A stretch of 42,007 nt of DNA, taken from contig CAZQYC010000033.1 in the NCBI GenBank assembly GCA_964597495.1, positions 1 through 42,007 on the forward strand, written 5' to 3'. A model generated the notes under the pieces. That model saw nothing but the letters and a program-made list of their open reading frames with translations. It made no database searches and was not told where the DNA came from. Positions 32,531 through 40,829 of this stretch are shown here, piece after piece. How positions within the stretch are numbered: position 1 is the stretch's first letter; every line of letters starts with the position of its first letter. The stretch is from CAZQYC01 sp964597495. GTDB taxonomy: Bacteria; Pseudomonadota; Gammaproteobacteria; Steroidobacterales; Steroidobacteraceae. The position numbers and the translations under genes were made by a program.

Positions 32531-33946
32531 ATGACAATCATTCCCGAACCGGTTGATGCCGTTATCAGCGATGCTTTCGCGGATGCCGAAGCCTTTGTCG
32601 ACGCACGCGTATCGCCGCTCGGTAGTTTGGAGAACCTTTCCCAGCGCGAAGTGGAACAGTTGCTGTCGGCCGGCGGCGATGCGGTCTATCAGCTATTTCG
32701 CCGCTGCGCGCTGGCCGTGCTCAATTCGGGCAATCACACCGACGATGCTCGTTCGCTTTTCGATCGCTATCGCGACTTCGACATTCGGCTCGGCCGCCAA
32801 GCGTGGGGCGTAAAGCTCGAAGTGCGCAATGCGCCTGCCAGCGCGTTTGTCGACGGCAAGATGATTCGTGGCGTGAAAGAGCACCTGTTCGCGGTGCTGC
32901 GCGACATCATTTACATTCACGACGCCATTCTCGGCAGCAATCGCTTCGACCTTACCGATCCCGCCAGCATTACGAACGCGATTTATCACATCCTCCGCAA
33001 TGCGCGGGTGCTTGAGAATCGCGGGCGCCCCGATCTGGTCGTCTGCTGGGGCGGACATTCGATCGCCTCGGCCGAATACGACTACACGAAGCGGCTGGGT
33101 TACGAATTAGGGCTACGCTATCTGAATGTATGCACCGGCTGCGGTCCGGGCGCGATGAAGGGACCCATGAAGGGCGCGACTATCGGACATAGTAAACAGC
33201 GTATTCACGATGGCCGGTATATCGGCATTACCGAACCGGGCATCATCGCGGCCGAACCGCCGAATCCGATCGTGAATCATCTCGTGATCATGCCGGACAT
33301 CGAAAAACGTCTGGAAGCTTTTGTGCGAACCGGACACGGTATCGTCGTTTTTCCGGGCGGCGCCGGTACGGCGGAAGAAATTCTCTATTTACTCGGTATC
33401 CTGCTCGATCCGGCCAATGCGGATCAGCCCCTGCCGGTGGTATTCACGGGACCAAAATCATCCGCCGACTACTTCGGCCAGATCGATCGCTTCATCGGCG
33501 CTACGCTTGGCGATGCCGCGCGTAGACGCTATAAAATCGTGGTCGGCGATCCGGTTCAAGCGGCGCGCGAAATGGCAAAGGGATTGGAAGCCGTCCGCGA
33601 ATACCGCCGCGCCAAAAGCGATGCTTATAACTACAACTGGCTGCTTAAAGTACCGCCCGCCTTTCAGGCGGCCTTCGAGCCGACCCACGAAGCAATGGCC
33701 AAATTGGAGCTGCGCCGCGATCTTCCGCCGCATACGCTGGCGGCCAATCTGCGTCGCGCGTTTTCGGGAATCGTCGCCGGCAACGTCAAGGAACCGGGCA
33801 TTCGATTGATCGAGAAACATGGCCCCTTCGAGTTGCACGGCGATCGCGAGGTCATGACCCTGCTCGATGAGTTGCTTACGGCGTTCGTGTCGCAAAAACG
33901 CATGAAGCTCACCGGCGAATACCGACCCTGCTACCGATTGGTTTGA
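32531..33946 (+). CDS. ppnN: Pyrimidine/purine 5'-nucleotide nucleosidase PpnN
   Basis: A 471-residue member of the LOG/PpnN family (E. coli YgdH). PpnN splits nucleoside monophosphates into base and ribose 5-phosphate, and its activity responds to (p)ppGpp. Visible are the PpnN N-terminal domain, the CTGCGPGAMKGPMKGA segment near residue 203 and the nucleotide-binding FPGGAGTAEE motif (274-283). The C-terminal domain is as in the long bacterial form. It is slightly longer than the E. coli protein (454). The stop lies 3 bases before the next gene, so the two are likely co-transcribed. Confidence 0.92.
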   Translation: MTIIPEPVDAVISDAFADAEAFVDARVSPLGSLENLSQREVEQLLSAGGDAVYQLFRRCALAVLNSGNHTDDARSLFDRYRDFDIRLGRQAWGVKLEVRNAPASAFVDGKMIRGVKEHLFAVLRDIIYIHDAILGSNRFDLTDPASITNAIYHILRNARVLENRGRPDLVVCWGGHSIASAEYDYTKRLGYELGLRYLNVCTGCGPGAMKGPMKGATIGHSKQRIHDGRYIGITEPGIIAAEPPNPIVNHLVIMPDIEKRLEAFVRTGHGIVVFPGGAGTAEEILYLLGILLDPANADQPLPVVFTGPKSSADYFGQIDRFIGATLGDAARRRYKIVVGDPVQAAREMAKGLEAVREYRRAKSDAYNYNWLLKVPPAFQAAFEPTHEAMAKLELRRDLPPHTLAANLRRAFSGIVAGNVKEPGIRLIEKHGPFELHGDREVMTLLDELLTAFVSQKRMKLTGEYRPCYRLV

Positions 33947-33949
33947 CCG

Positions 33950-34678
33950 GTGAGCACCACGTCGCGCATCGTTTATCGATTCCGCGTACCGAAGCAGCCC
34001 GAGCATGTGTTCGAGATGCAGCTCGACCCCGATACCAGCACCATCGTCGATGCGTTGCCGGACGAACTTCCGTATTGGACTGAGCTTGAATTCAATCAGT
34101 GCAGCGGTTGCCCGCTCAAGGCCAGCGAATCGCCACATTGTCCGGCGGCCGTGCGCTTAGCGGCGGTGGGATCGAGCTTCGCGAATTTGGTTTCGTTCGA
34201 TCAAGTCGAGGTTTCGGTTGAAACGCCCGAACGTACCATTACCGCGCAAACGTCGGCACAAACGGCGATCGCCTCGCTGATCGGCCTGATCATGGCCAGC
34301 AGCAGTTGTCCGCGGACGGCCGTGTTTCGCCCGATGGCGCGCTTTCATCTCCCGTTCTCGAGCGAATCCGAAACGGCGTATCGCGTCGCATCGATGTACT
34401 TGCTTGCGCAGCACTACGCCGAAAAGGAAGGGCGCAAACCGGATCTCGAGCTCAAGGACTTAGGCCTGGTGTATCGCGGCGTGCATCTCGTGAATCGCGG
34501 CATGGTGCAGCGATTGCGTGCAGCTACGCACGAAGACGCCGTCGTCAACGCCATCGTATTGCTGGATGTGTATACGAGTTTGGTGCCGGCCGCGATCGAC
34601 GAATTGCTGAAAGAATTACGGCCGAGCTTCGAGCCGCTGTTAAATGCGCCGCTGCGAAATAATGAGCGCGAGACGTAA
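33950..34678 (+). CDS. Uncharacterised protein with a CxxC-x9-C cluster, coupled to ppnN
   Basis: A 242-residue protein I cannot assign to a named family with confidence. The N-terminal part is beta-rich (RIVYRFRVPKQPEHVFEMQLD). A cysteine cluster follows: C51, C54, then C64 in SPHCPAAVRL, and C120 in MASSSCP, fit to bind a metal or Fe-S cluster. The C-terminal half is helical and lacks membrane segments or a signal. The start is a GTG at 33950, 3 bases after ppnN, so it is translated right behind that nucleosidase. A hairpin (AAAGTT/AACTTT, 34701-34716) follows. Confidence 0.7.
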   Translation: MSTTSRIVYRFRVPKQPEHVFEMQLDPDTSTIVDALPDELPYWTELEFNQCSGCPLKASESPHCPAAVRLAAVGSSFANLVSFDQVEVSVETPERTITAQTSAQTAIASLIGLIMASSSCPRTAVFRPMARFHLPFSSESETAYRVASMYLLAQHYAEKEGRKPDLELKDLGLVYRGVHLVNRGMVQRLRAATHEDAVVNAIVLLDVYTSLVPAAIDELLKELRPSFEPLLNAPLRNNERET

Positions 34679-34894
34679 GGCTCCTTAAGAGGGTCGGCAT
34701 AAAGTTGTAAAACTTTGCGACACCGCGTGCGCGAACATCCGCGCGACTTCACGCTTCCTTCGATGCGCTCCGGCCATAATATGGCGAAGCGTGCGACTCT
34801 TGTCGCAGTCTCGCTGCAGTAAAAGACCCTTGTGAACCAGTTCCTCAAGAGAACGAACGTGTGTCAGTAGTTTCTACGCCAGAGGCACACGTTA

Positions 34895-35143
34895 ATGAAC
34901 GATCGCAAACCAGACGCTTTCAATTTAACCGGCTCGCACCGCGCATGGGTGGGCGAGAGCGCGGCACCCGCCGTGCATGCAAACGGCAGTGCGCGCGATG
35001 GCGCACGCAATTGGCTAACCCGTCCGCAACAGCCGCCGAACTCTCGTCATGCGGCCATCACGAAAGGTCTTTCTAACTTTCCGAGTTACAAGACCTGGAC
35101 TGAACGTATGAAGTCGAATTGGGAAAAGGATCAAGAGAAGTAG
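34895..35143 (+). CDS. Small hypothetical protein
   Basis: An 82-residue protein with an AGAGG ribosome site 9 bases before the ATG at 34895. It is polar (MNDRKPDAFNLTGSHRAWVG) with the C-terminal stretch FPSYKTWTERMKSNWEKDQEK. It has no signal peptide, membrane segment or motif I recognise. The 216 bases before it are gene-free and may hold its promoter. An out-of-frame alternative starting at GTG 34861 is less likely, as it lacks the ribosome site. Confidence 0.5.
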   Translation: MNDRKPDAFNLTGSHRAWVGESAAPAVHANGSARDGARNWLTRPQQPPNSRHAAITKGLSNFPSYKTWTERMKSNWEKDQEK

Positions 35144-35234
35144 CTGTATTTTCGCTGGACGCGAGATTTGAGGAGACGCGAGGCTTAAGGAGGATTTTTT
35201 CGCGTCGTCCCGTATAGAACTGGTCAGAAACCTT

Positions 35235-36116
35235 TCAACGTTTCGGATCGCCGGAAACAAAACGCAAGAAATCCGGCAACGACGTTTTCATGCTGGGCTC
35301 TTTCGGCGCCGCCTCCGGAAGCATTTCGAAGCGCCCCGTTTGGCCCGTATTGCGAGCGGAAGCAACGGTAGCCGGATGGGGTAGAGCTTGTACCGGGCGC
35401 GCAATCATCGGCTGACGAGGTTGTGGAATGGCAGTCGGCGCAACCGGCATCGTAGGATGCGGCATGCCTGCCTTCTGGCCCAGCCAACCGATGAGCGGTT
35501 GCCACTGATCCCAATCTTCTCTTACTAAGTGCGGCTTCATTTCGAAAAGCCCGATGCCACTTTCGGCCGCTCTCACGTAATTCTGCGAATCGCGCAATGT
35601 GGTGACGATGGGGATTTCGAGCGTGCCGAGAAAGCGCATGAGCGAGCGGTACATGACCGTGTTCTTTTTCACTCGATTCGCAATCACGCCGATCCGTTGT
35701 TCTTCGCGCGGAATCTTTGCCACAAGCAATAGATCCGTGATGCATTTTGCGGCAGCGTGTATATCGATATCGGACGGCAGAACAGGCACCAGAACGGCGT
35801 GCGCATCGCGCGTAATTTCCGGCATGAATTGAGCTTCGATGGCCGCTGCCGTATCGACGATGACGCGTCGACAGCCGTGCGGGATACGCAGTGCGAAACT
35901 GCGGGTGACGCGGCTATTGCGCTCATAGGCGGCGATGCCGTGGATGGCAGGGAACTCGGTCGTGCGCTTGCTGAGCCAGCGCGTGCTCGATCCTTGTGCG
36001 TCCATGTCCATTAGCGTGGGCGCAAAACCTTGCGTGGCGAAATAACTGGCCAAGTTGGTGGCGATGGTGGATTTGCCTGATCCACCCTTCGGGTTTAGCA
36101 CGACGATTTTTTGCAT
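35235..36116 (-). CDS. ParA-like ATPase, orphan
   Basis: A 293-residue P-loop ATPase of the ParA/MinD type. It has the deviant Walker A KGGSGKST (residues 10-17, with the signature Lys10), the Walker A' region MDMDAQGSS near 36-44 and a DTAAAIEAQFM switch segment near 87. The ATPase core ends near residue 210. After that comes a Pro/Gln/Ala-rich tail of about 80 residues with no fold. There is no parB, centromere-like repeat or MinE gene nearby, so it is not an obvious plasmid partition unit. It may place some other cargo. Confidence 0.85.
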   Translation of the reverse strand: MQKIVVLNPKGGSGKSTIATNLASYFATQGFAPTLMDMDAQGSSTRWLSKRTTEFPAIHGIAAYERNSRVTRSFALRIPHGCRRVIVDTAAAIEAQFMPEITRDAHAVLVPVLPSDIDIHAAAKCITDLLLVAKIPREEQRIGVIANRVKKNTVMYRSLMRFLGTLEIPIVTTLRDSQNYVRAAESGIGLFEMKPHLVREDWDQWQPLIGWLGQKAGMPHPTMPVAPTAIPQPRQPMIARPVQALPHPATVASARNTGQTGRFEMLPEAAPKEPSMKTSLPDFLRFVSGDPKR

Positions 36117-36338
36117 AGGAAATCGAGTCGCTTTGCCTATTTTCGCCGTCTCTCAAGCGGGTGCGTACGTGTCGACCGTTATTCGCACTTGCCGCATGGA
36201 AAGACGCCCCGCCTCTATTTCGCTGACTATTCCTCAGAATCCGCGCGTGAGCAACTTCGGCGCTCTGCGCTGTGAAAGCCCTCACACCTTGAGGGTATGG
36301 GCTCGATTACAGTCATTCCCGACGTTACCGAGGTTCCC

Positions 36339-36596
36339 ATGGAAAATTTACTGTTGGTGCTTGACGAACTCGACGACCTGGTGGCCATGGTAGGCGCACT
36401 TTGGAGACCGGTGGTGGGCTTTTTAACAGCTGCAGCGTTATTCGTTGCAACCGGCTTCGTTTTTTACAGTATGCCGATGGCGGCCGAGGCGTTAGCCTTG
36501 GTTCTGGTAAGCCTTGGGGTATTGGATACGTTTAGAGAGCGTGCGGGCAATCCTGTACTGGCACGTCAAGTGGCGGAATCGTCCGACAAAGCCTAA
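36339..36596 (+). CDS. Small membrane protein
   Basis: An 85-residue protein with one long or two short membrane segments (WRPVVGFLTAAALFVATGFVFYS and EALALVLVSLGVL). It has a charged ends pattern and no recognised family. I start it at ATG 36339, where GAGGT precedes it; an in-frame ATG at 36297 is closer to the CCCTCA/TGAGGG hairpin (36279-36295) and lacks spacing. It is divergent from the parA-like gene. Confidence 0.5.
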   Translation: MENLLLVLDELDDLVAMVGALWRPVVGFLTAAALFVATGFVFYSMPMAAEALALVLVSLGVLDTFRERAGNPVLARQVAESSDKA

Positions 36597-36605
36597 GCGT
36601 CTATC

Positions 36606-36790
36606 CGTCATACCGGCGTGCTGAGAATAGCTCCTGCATCCCCAGCATGACCTCCATCCCTGGAGGCCTCACGGCATCCAACTTTCTTCTCGATATTTCA
36701 AATGGACCCCGACCTACGCCGGGGTGACGAAAACAATCGCGGGCTCGGCATTTCCTTGAACGGTAGTGGATCGTTATCGGAATGACGATG
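36606..36790. repeat. Cluster of REP-like repeat fragments
   Basis: CGTCATACCGGCG (36606-36618) has the head of the element seen at 71-100. The inverted form, GACCCCGACC to GTGACGA (36704-36730), is a nearly full copy with compensating changes in the stem. CGGAATGACGATG (36779 on) is a third partial copy. A CCTCCA/TGGAGG hairpin (36651-36666) lies between. This gene-free stretch is typical of REP-dense intergenic DNA. Confidence 0.55.
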
Positions 36791-36816
36791 CGAAGAAATC
36801 AGATCTTTCTTAGCTT

Positions 36817-37401
36817 TTAATAGTGCTCGTGCTTGCTGCTTGGCAAGCTGATTACCTGGCCGCGTACTTCGCCGTTCTGGAATTTCGAGCTGTGCACGTT
36901 CGCATAGGTGTCGCCGTTCAATAGCAGATCGGCGAGTTCGTCGAATTCGTTCGTTGTGACTGTCGTAGCGGCGATGCCTTGTGCGGCCGGGCCGACGATA
37001 TTCGCTGCCCTGATTTCACCGACGATCGTTGCCGGCGATGGCGGGCAAATGGGCGGTTGCGGTACGGTCGCAGCTGGAACCGCCGGTGGGTTGCCGCAGA
37101 GAAAAAGACTGATGCCGCCGTTCACGCCGCGTTGACCGACATGAATATGGCTCTGGGTCGGCGTGCCTTCGAGGCCGTCGTAGCTGAGTTCGTAACTAAT
37201 CACTTGATTCGCTTCATCGATGCTTGCCTTGAACAAACCATGTGCGCCGGAAGAGATCAGTGGCACTTCTTCGGAGGGCTTTAGTACGGCGACCAGGCGA
37301 TTATTGCGGCGTGTTTTGCCGCTGGAATCCTGAGCGAGAACGGTGCCCGTCGTTACCGCGAAAAGTGCAGCGGCGGTCAACGCAATAGTGGCAAGCCTCA
37401 T
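36817..37401 (-). CDS. Secreted CHRD-domain protein
   Basis: A 194-residue exported protein. The signal peptide is MRLATIALTAAALFAVTTGTVLA, and the start at 37401 is supported by AGGGGG upstream. The CHRD domain has the family features ISYELSYDGLEGTPTQSHIHVGQRGVNG and the C-terminal NVHSSKFQNGEVRGQV. An insertion between them (about residues 98-120) contains two cysteines in a Pro-rich loop (LFLCGNPP and PPICPPSP). CHRD domains may bind metal or other proteins; the function here is unknown. Confidence 0.8.
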   Translation of the reverse strand: MRLATIALTAAALFAVTTGTVLAQDSSGKTRRNNRLVAVLKPSEEVPLISSGAHGLFKASIDEANQVISYELSYDGLEGTPTQSHIHVGQRGVNGGISLFLCGNPPAVPAATVPQPPICPPSPATIVGEIRAANIVGPAAQGIAATTVTTNEFDELADLLLNGDTYANVHSSKFQNGEVRGQVISLPSSKHEHY

Positions 37402-37558
37402 CGTGCAATCCCCCTGGTGAAATACCGCTCCGCACAATAGCCTAGCGAATAGTAGCGCCAAGACAAGACCTTCCTGGCGTCGAAAAAGTTCTGGGACTTG
37501 TTCTGAGATTTATCGATGCAAGTTCGTTTCGACGCCTTGGCCGATTCGTGGAAAGCGT

Positions 37559-37837
37559 CTATTCCGGCTTCTCGGCGGCGGCACGCCGGGCGGCTTTCGC
37601 GGCTTTTACTTGAGCTTGCGCTTCGATCCTGTCCTGCTTCATGGCGCGTTTGACATGCATCTCGTCCGTGGCGGCAAAGCGCGATTCGAATTCGGATCGC
37701 TTGCGCACCCACAGGCTTTGATCGAATGGCCAGAGATGCTCGTACACCACAACGTCGGACTCGTCGTCCGCGGAACGCGCATGAGCGACGAAGCGGTAGA
37801 GGCCGCCGTCGAGATGACGAAAATATCGGTCCGACAT
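37559..37837 (-). CDS. DUF1653 domain protein
   Basis: A 92-residue protein with a DUF1653 domain at residues 3-52 (RYFRHLDGGLYRFVAHARSADDESDVVVYEHLWP, then WVRKRSEFESRF) and a basic, Ala-rich C-terminal helix. The reading is placed at ATG 37837 because the conserved domain starts there. It follows the cupin gene by 2 bases, so the two are likely co-translated. Its function is not known. Confidence 0.75.
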   Translation of the reverse strand: MSDRYFRHLDGGLYRFVAHARSADDESDVVVYEHLWPFDQSLWVRKRSEFESRFAATDEMHVKRAMKQDRIEAQAQVKAAKAARRAAAEKPE

Positions 37838-37839
37838 GG

Positions 37840-38217
37840 TCAAGGTCCGCGATCGACAATTGCTCGATCGACAATCATGTAGTGTTTTTTTATGGGTTCG
37901 AGGACGTCGAACGTTCCTTTGAAGCCGGATGGAATGACGACCGATTCGCCTTTGCCGATTTCGACCGCTATGCCGTCGTCGCTTGTGAGCCGGCAGCGGC
38001 CTTCCACGACGAAGAAAAACTCGTCCTCTCTCGGCCCCATCTCGATTCGCCATGCGCCGACTTCGCATGCCCACACCCCCGAGAATACTTCGGCGGATTC
38101 GTTGGTGTAGTGATTCCAAGTGGTGCGCTGCGGATTGCCTACGAGCAACCGGTCGGGTCTCGGTCGGTCGAACTCGGGCGCGGTGTTTTGCGCGTGGAAT
38201 GCGATGGCGTTTTGCAT
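37840..38217 (-). CDS. Cupin-domain protein
   Basis: A 125-residue single cupin. It has GVWACEVGAWRIEMGPREDEFFFVVEGRCRLTSDDG around residues 47-82 and the second motif region GKGESVVIPSGFKGTFDVLEP around 88-108. The sequence lacks the usual His pair of metal-binding cupins and resembles the DUF861 type. It begins 3 bases after the yadH stop, in a compact minus-strand run. The end repeats IVDRAIVDRG. The role is unknown. Confidence 0.75.
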   Translation of the reverse strand: MQNAIAFHAQNTAPEFDRPRPDRLLVGNPQRTTWNHYTNESAEVFSGVWACEVGAWRIEMGPREDEFFFVVEGRCRLTSDDGIAVEIGKGESVVIPSGFKGTFDVLEPIKKHYMIVDRAIVDRGP

Positions 38218-38220
38218 GGG

Positions 38221-38982
38221 TTAAGCCTTCAAGCGATAACCGGTCTTGAACATCCAGCGAATGATCAGCAAGCAAAGAGCGATGAAGCCAAGCGTGGCTA
38301 GCAGACTCGTCGTTACATCCACATCGGCGGTCCCGAAGAAACTCCATCTGAATCCGTTGATGAGATAGACGACGGGGTTGAACAGGGACACGGTCTGCCA
38401 GAAGGGCGGCAGCATGTTGATGGAGTAGAAGCTTCCGCCGAGAAACGTGAGTGGTGCGACAATCAATACCGGCACGATCTGCAACTTCTCCCAGCCGGTG
38501 GCCCATATGCCCACCACGAAACCGAATAAACAGAAGGCGGTCGACGTGAGGATCAGAAAACCGACCATCCAGATCGGGTGTTCGATATGGAACGGCACGA
38601 AGACACGCGCCGTTGCCAAAATGATCAGGCCCAGCAGAATCGACTTCGTCGCGGCGCCGCCTACGTAACCCATCAAGATTTCGAGATAGGAGATCGGAGC
38701 CGACATCACCTCATAAATCGTTCCCGAAAATTTCGGCATGTAGATGCCGAAGGAGGCATTCGAGATGCTCTCGGTGAGCACGGAAAGCATCACGAGTCCG
38801 GGCACGATGAACGATGCGTAGGCAATTCCGTCGATGGAGGCAATGCGCGATCCGATAGCGGAACCGAAGACGACGAAGTAGAGGGAGGTGGAAATCACCG
38901 GCGAGAGCACGCTCTGCACCAGCGTTCGAAACCAGCGCGCCAATTCGAATCGATAGATGGCGGAAATGGCGTGTGTATTCAT
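38221..38982 (-). CDS. yadH: ABC-2 type permease (YadH-like)
   Basis: A 253-residue ABC-2 membrane protein with six helices. It has ELARWFRTLVQSVLSPVISTSLYFVVFGSAIGSRI near the N-terminus and the FIVPGLVMLSVLTESISNASF helix. The conserved LIVAPLTFLGGSFYSINMLPPFWQTVSLFNPVVYLINGFR motif, shared with E. coli YadH, follows. It pairs with the ATPase gene, whose stop overlaps its start by 4 bases (ATGA, 38979-38982). The exported substrate is unknown. Confidence 0.88.
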   Translation of the reverse strand: MNTHAISAIYRFELARWFRTLVQSVLSPVISTSLYFVVFGSAIGSRIASIDGIAYASFIVPGLVMLSVLTESISNASFGIYMPKFSGTIYEVMSAPISYLEILMGYVGGAATKSILLGLIILATARVFVPFHIEHPIWMVGFLILTSTAFCLFGFVVGIWATGWEKLQIVPVLIVAPLTFLGGSFYSINMLPPFWQTVSLFNPVVYLINGFRWSFFGTADVDVTTSLLATLGFIALCLLIIRWMFKTGYRLKA

Positions 38983-39920
38983 GGCTTCGCTCTCACCAGG
39001 CTGACGAAGATATCTTCAAGGGAGCTTTCGCTGGTATGCAGATCGCGAAAGTCGATTTTCAATTCGTTCAATTGTTTCAGTAGACCGGCGATGCCTGTCG
39101 TTTCCGTTTGCGCATCGAAGGTGTAGAGGAGTTGCAAGCCGTCGGCCGAGAGTTCGATCGCACGGCCACTCAGTTCCGGCGGTAACGTCGACAGCGGAGT
39201 CTGCAAGTGCAACGCAAGTTGTTTGCGACCCAGCTTGCGCATCAACAAGGCCTTGTCTTCGACAAGGATGATCTCACCCTTGTTGATGATGCCGATGCGG
39301 TCGGCCATTTCCTCGGCTTCTTCGATGTAGTGCGTCGTCAAGATGATGGTCACGCCGCTTTCGCGAAGCCGGCGAACCATCTCCCACATGTCGCGCCGCA
39401 ATTCGACGTCCACTCCTGCGCTCGGTTCGTCCAAGAAAAGAATCTGCGGCTCATGCGCCAGCGCCTTTGCGATCATCACGCGGCGCTTCATGCCGCCGGA
39501 GAGCGTCATGATCGGCGCGTCTTTCTTATCCCAGAGCGAGAGATCCTTCAGCACCTTTTCGAGGTGCGCTGGATTCGGCCCTTTGCCGAACAGGCCGCGG
39601 CTGAACTGCAGTGCGGCTAACGGGCTTTCGAAGGCATTCGTCGACAGCTCCTGCGGCACCAGTCCGATTAAGGAGCGTGCGGCGCGCCACTCTCGAACGA
39701 TGTCGTGGCCGCCGGCCTTCACCACGCCGCTGGTTGGATTGACGAGGCCGCAGATCACGCCAATGAGCGTGGTTTTTCCGGCTCCGTTCGGCCCGAGAAG
39801 CGCGAAGATTTCGCCGCGGCGGATTTCCAAGTTCACGTTTTTAAGCGCTTGAAATCCGCTGGAATAGGTTTTGATTAAATTCGATATCGAAACGATCGAC
39901 TGCTCGTGAATCGGCTGCAT
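38979..39920 (-). CDS. yadG: ABC transporter ATP-binding protein (YadG-like)
   Basis: An ATPase of about 313 residues. It has Walker A LLGPNGAGKTT, the Q-loop LVPQE, signature LSGGMKRR, Walker B ILFLDEPSAGVD and the switch TTHYIEEAEEMAD. The C-terminal part of about 90 residues is the regulatory region typical of ABC-2 exporters. I start it at ATG 39920, where MQPIHEQSIVSISNLIKTY begins the fold. A TATACT -10 candidate lies upstream on this strand (39955-39960). It is in one operon with the YadH-like permease. Confidence 0.88.
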   Translation of the reverse strand: MQPIHEQSIVSISNLIKTYSSGFQALKNVNLEIRRGEIFALLGPNGAGKTTLIGVICGLVNPTSGVVKAGGHDIVREWRAARSLIGLVPQELSTNAFESPLAALQFSRGLFGKGPNPAHLEKVLKDLSLWDKKDAPIMTLSGGMKRRVMIAKALAHEPQILFLDEPSAGVDVELRRDMWEMVRRLRESGVTIILTTHYIEEAEEMADRIGIINKGEIILVEDKALLMRKLGRKQLALHLQTPLSTLPPELSGRAIELSADGLQLLYTFDAQTETTGIAGLLKQLNELKIDFRDLHTSESSLEDIFVSLVRAKP

Positions 39921-39954
39921 TGGATGCCCGAGGGAATTATTGTTAACAGACGCT

Positions 39955-39960
39955 AGTATA
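39955..39960 (-). promoter_or_regulatory. Possible -10 box for the yadGH operon
   Basis: On the minus strand, TATACT lies 34 bases before the YadG-like start codon. A -35 at the right distance is poor. It supports the downstream start at 39920 over a longer reading. Confidence 0.3.
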
Positions 39961-40031
39961 AAGCGAACAAATCGCCAACCCCGTTTTTTCGCGCGCATCG
40001 TTTCACGGAGAGGTATCTCTAGGAGGCGGGT

Positions 40032-40790
40032 ATGAACGGTTATTTAACGGTCTTGGTGTTAAGTTCTGTGTTGTCGACGGCGAATGCGTTTGCAGCGGAG
40101 GTCGAAATCTACGATCGAGCCAGCGGACAATCGTTGCCGATTTATAAAAAACAAGGTCGACGCTATGTCGCCGGCGAACCAGGGCATGAATACGAAATCC
40201 GTGTCCGCAATGACGAATCGTCGCGCGTGCTCGCCGTAACTACCGTAGACGGTGTCAACGTGATCACCGGCGAGACCGGTGCCGTCGGTCAGTCTGGCTA
40301 TGTGCTTGACGGTTACGGAGACGTTCGCATTGCAGGATGGCGTAAGAACCTGTCGCGGACGGCGGCGTTCTATTTCACTAGTTTGTCGAACTCCTATGCG
40401 GCGCGCACAGGACGGGCGGAAAACGTCGGTGTAATCGGCGTTGCGCTATTTCGCGAACGAGCCGCTTGTTGCAGTTACAAAGCCCAATTGGAGCGCGATG
40501 ACCAAGCCAATGGCGCGCCGGCGCCGGCGCCGACGCTTGAAAAGCGTGCGGCGGATTCGGCATCGTCAGCAAAGCGTACGGAATCGAAGCTGGGAACCGG
40601 TCACGGCCGTGGCGAATATTCCGCTGCCGAATACACGGAGTTCGAAAGAGCCTCCTCGGTGCCTTACGAAACCGTAGTGATCTATTACGACTCGGAACGA
40701 AATTTGGTCGCGCAAGGAGTCATTCCACGAGAGCCGCGGCTGGCGAATCGACCGCGACCGTTTCCGGGAAGCTTTGTGCCGGATCCGTAG
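40032..40790 (+). CDS. Secreted protein of unknown function
   Basis: A 252-residue protein with a signal peptide (MNGYLTVLVLSSVLSTANAFAA) and an excellent AGGAGG ribosome site 5 bases upstream. The mature N-terminal part (to about residue 145) is beta-rich (EVEIYDRASGQSLPIYKKQGRRYVAGEPGHEYEIRVRND...) and ends with AACC. The rest is low-complexity and charged, ending in VVIYYDSERNLVAQGVIP and a Pro-rich tail. No family is recognised with confidence. Confidence 0.7.
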   Translation: MNGYLTVLVLSSVLSTANAFAAEVEIYDRASGQSLPIYKKQGRRYVAGEPGHEYEIRVRNDESSRVLAVTTVDGVNVITGETGAVGQSGYVLDGYGDVRIAGWRKNLSRTAAFYFTSLSNSYAARTGRAENVGVIGVALFRERAACCSYKAQLERDDQANGAPAPAPTLEKRAADSASSAKRTESKLGTGHGRGEYSAAEYTEFERASSVPYETVVIYYDSERNLVAQGVIPREPRLANRPRPFPGSFVPDP

Positions 40791-40829
40791 CGGTGAGTCA
40801 GCCGGCCAGCGCACGCAATACGTGCGTGC

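Noticed and set aside
34861..35076. Alternative frame starting at GTG 34861
   Set aside because: No ribosome site and Arg/Cys-rich content; the overlapping frame from 34895 has a good site.
37559..38506. Single long minus-strand frame of 315 codons covering DUF1653 and cupin genes
   Set aside because: Only its last 92 codons match a known domain; the upstream part is a frame shadow of the cupin and permease genes.
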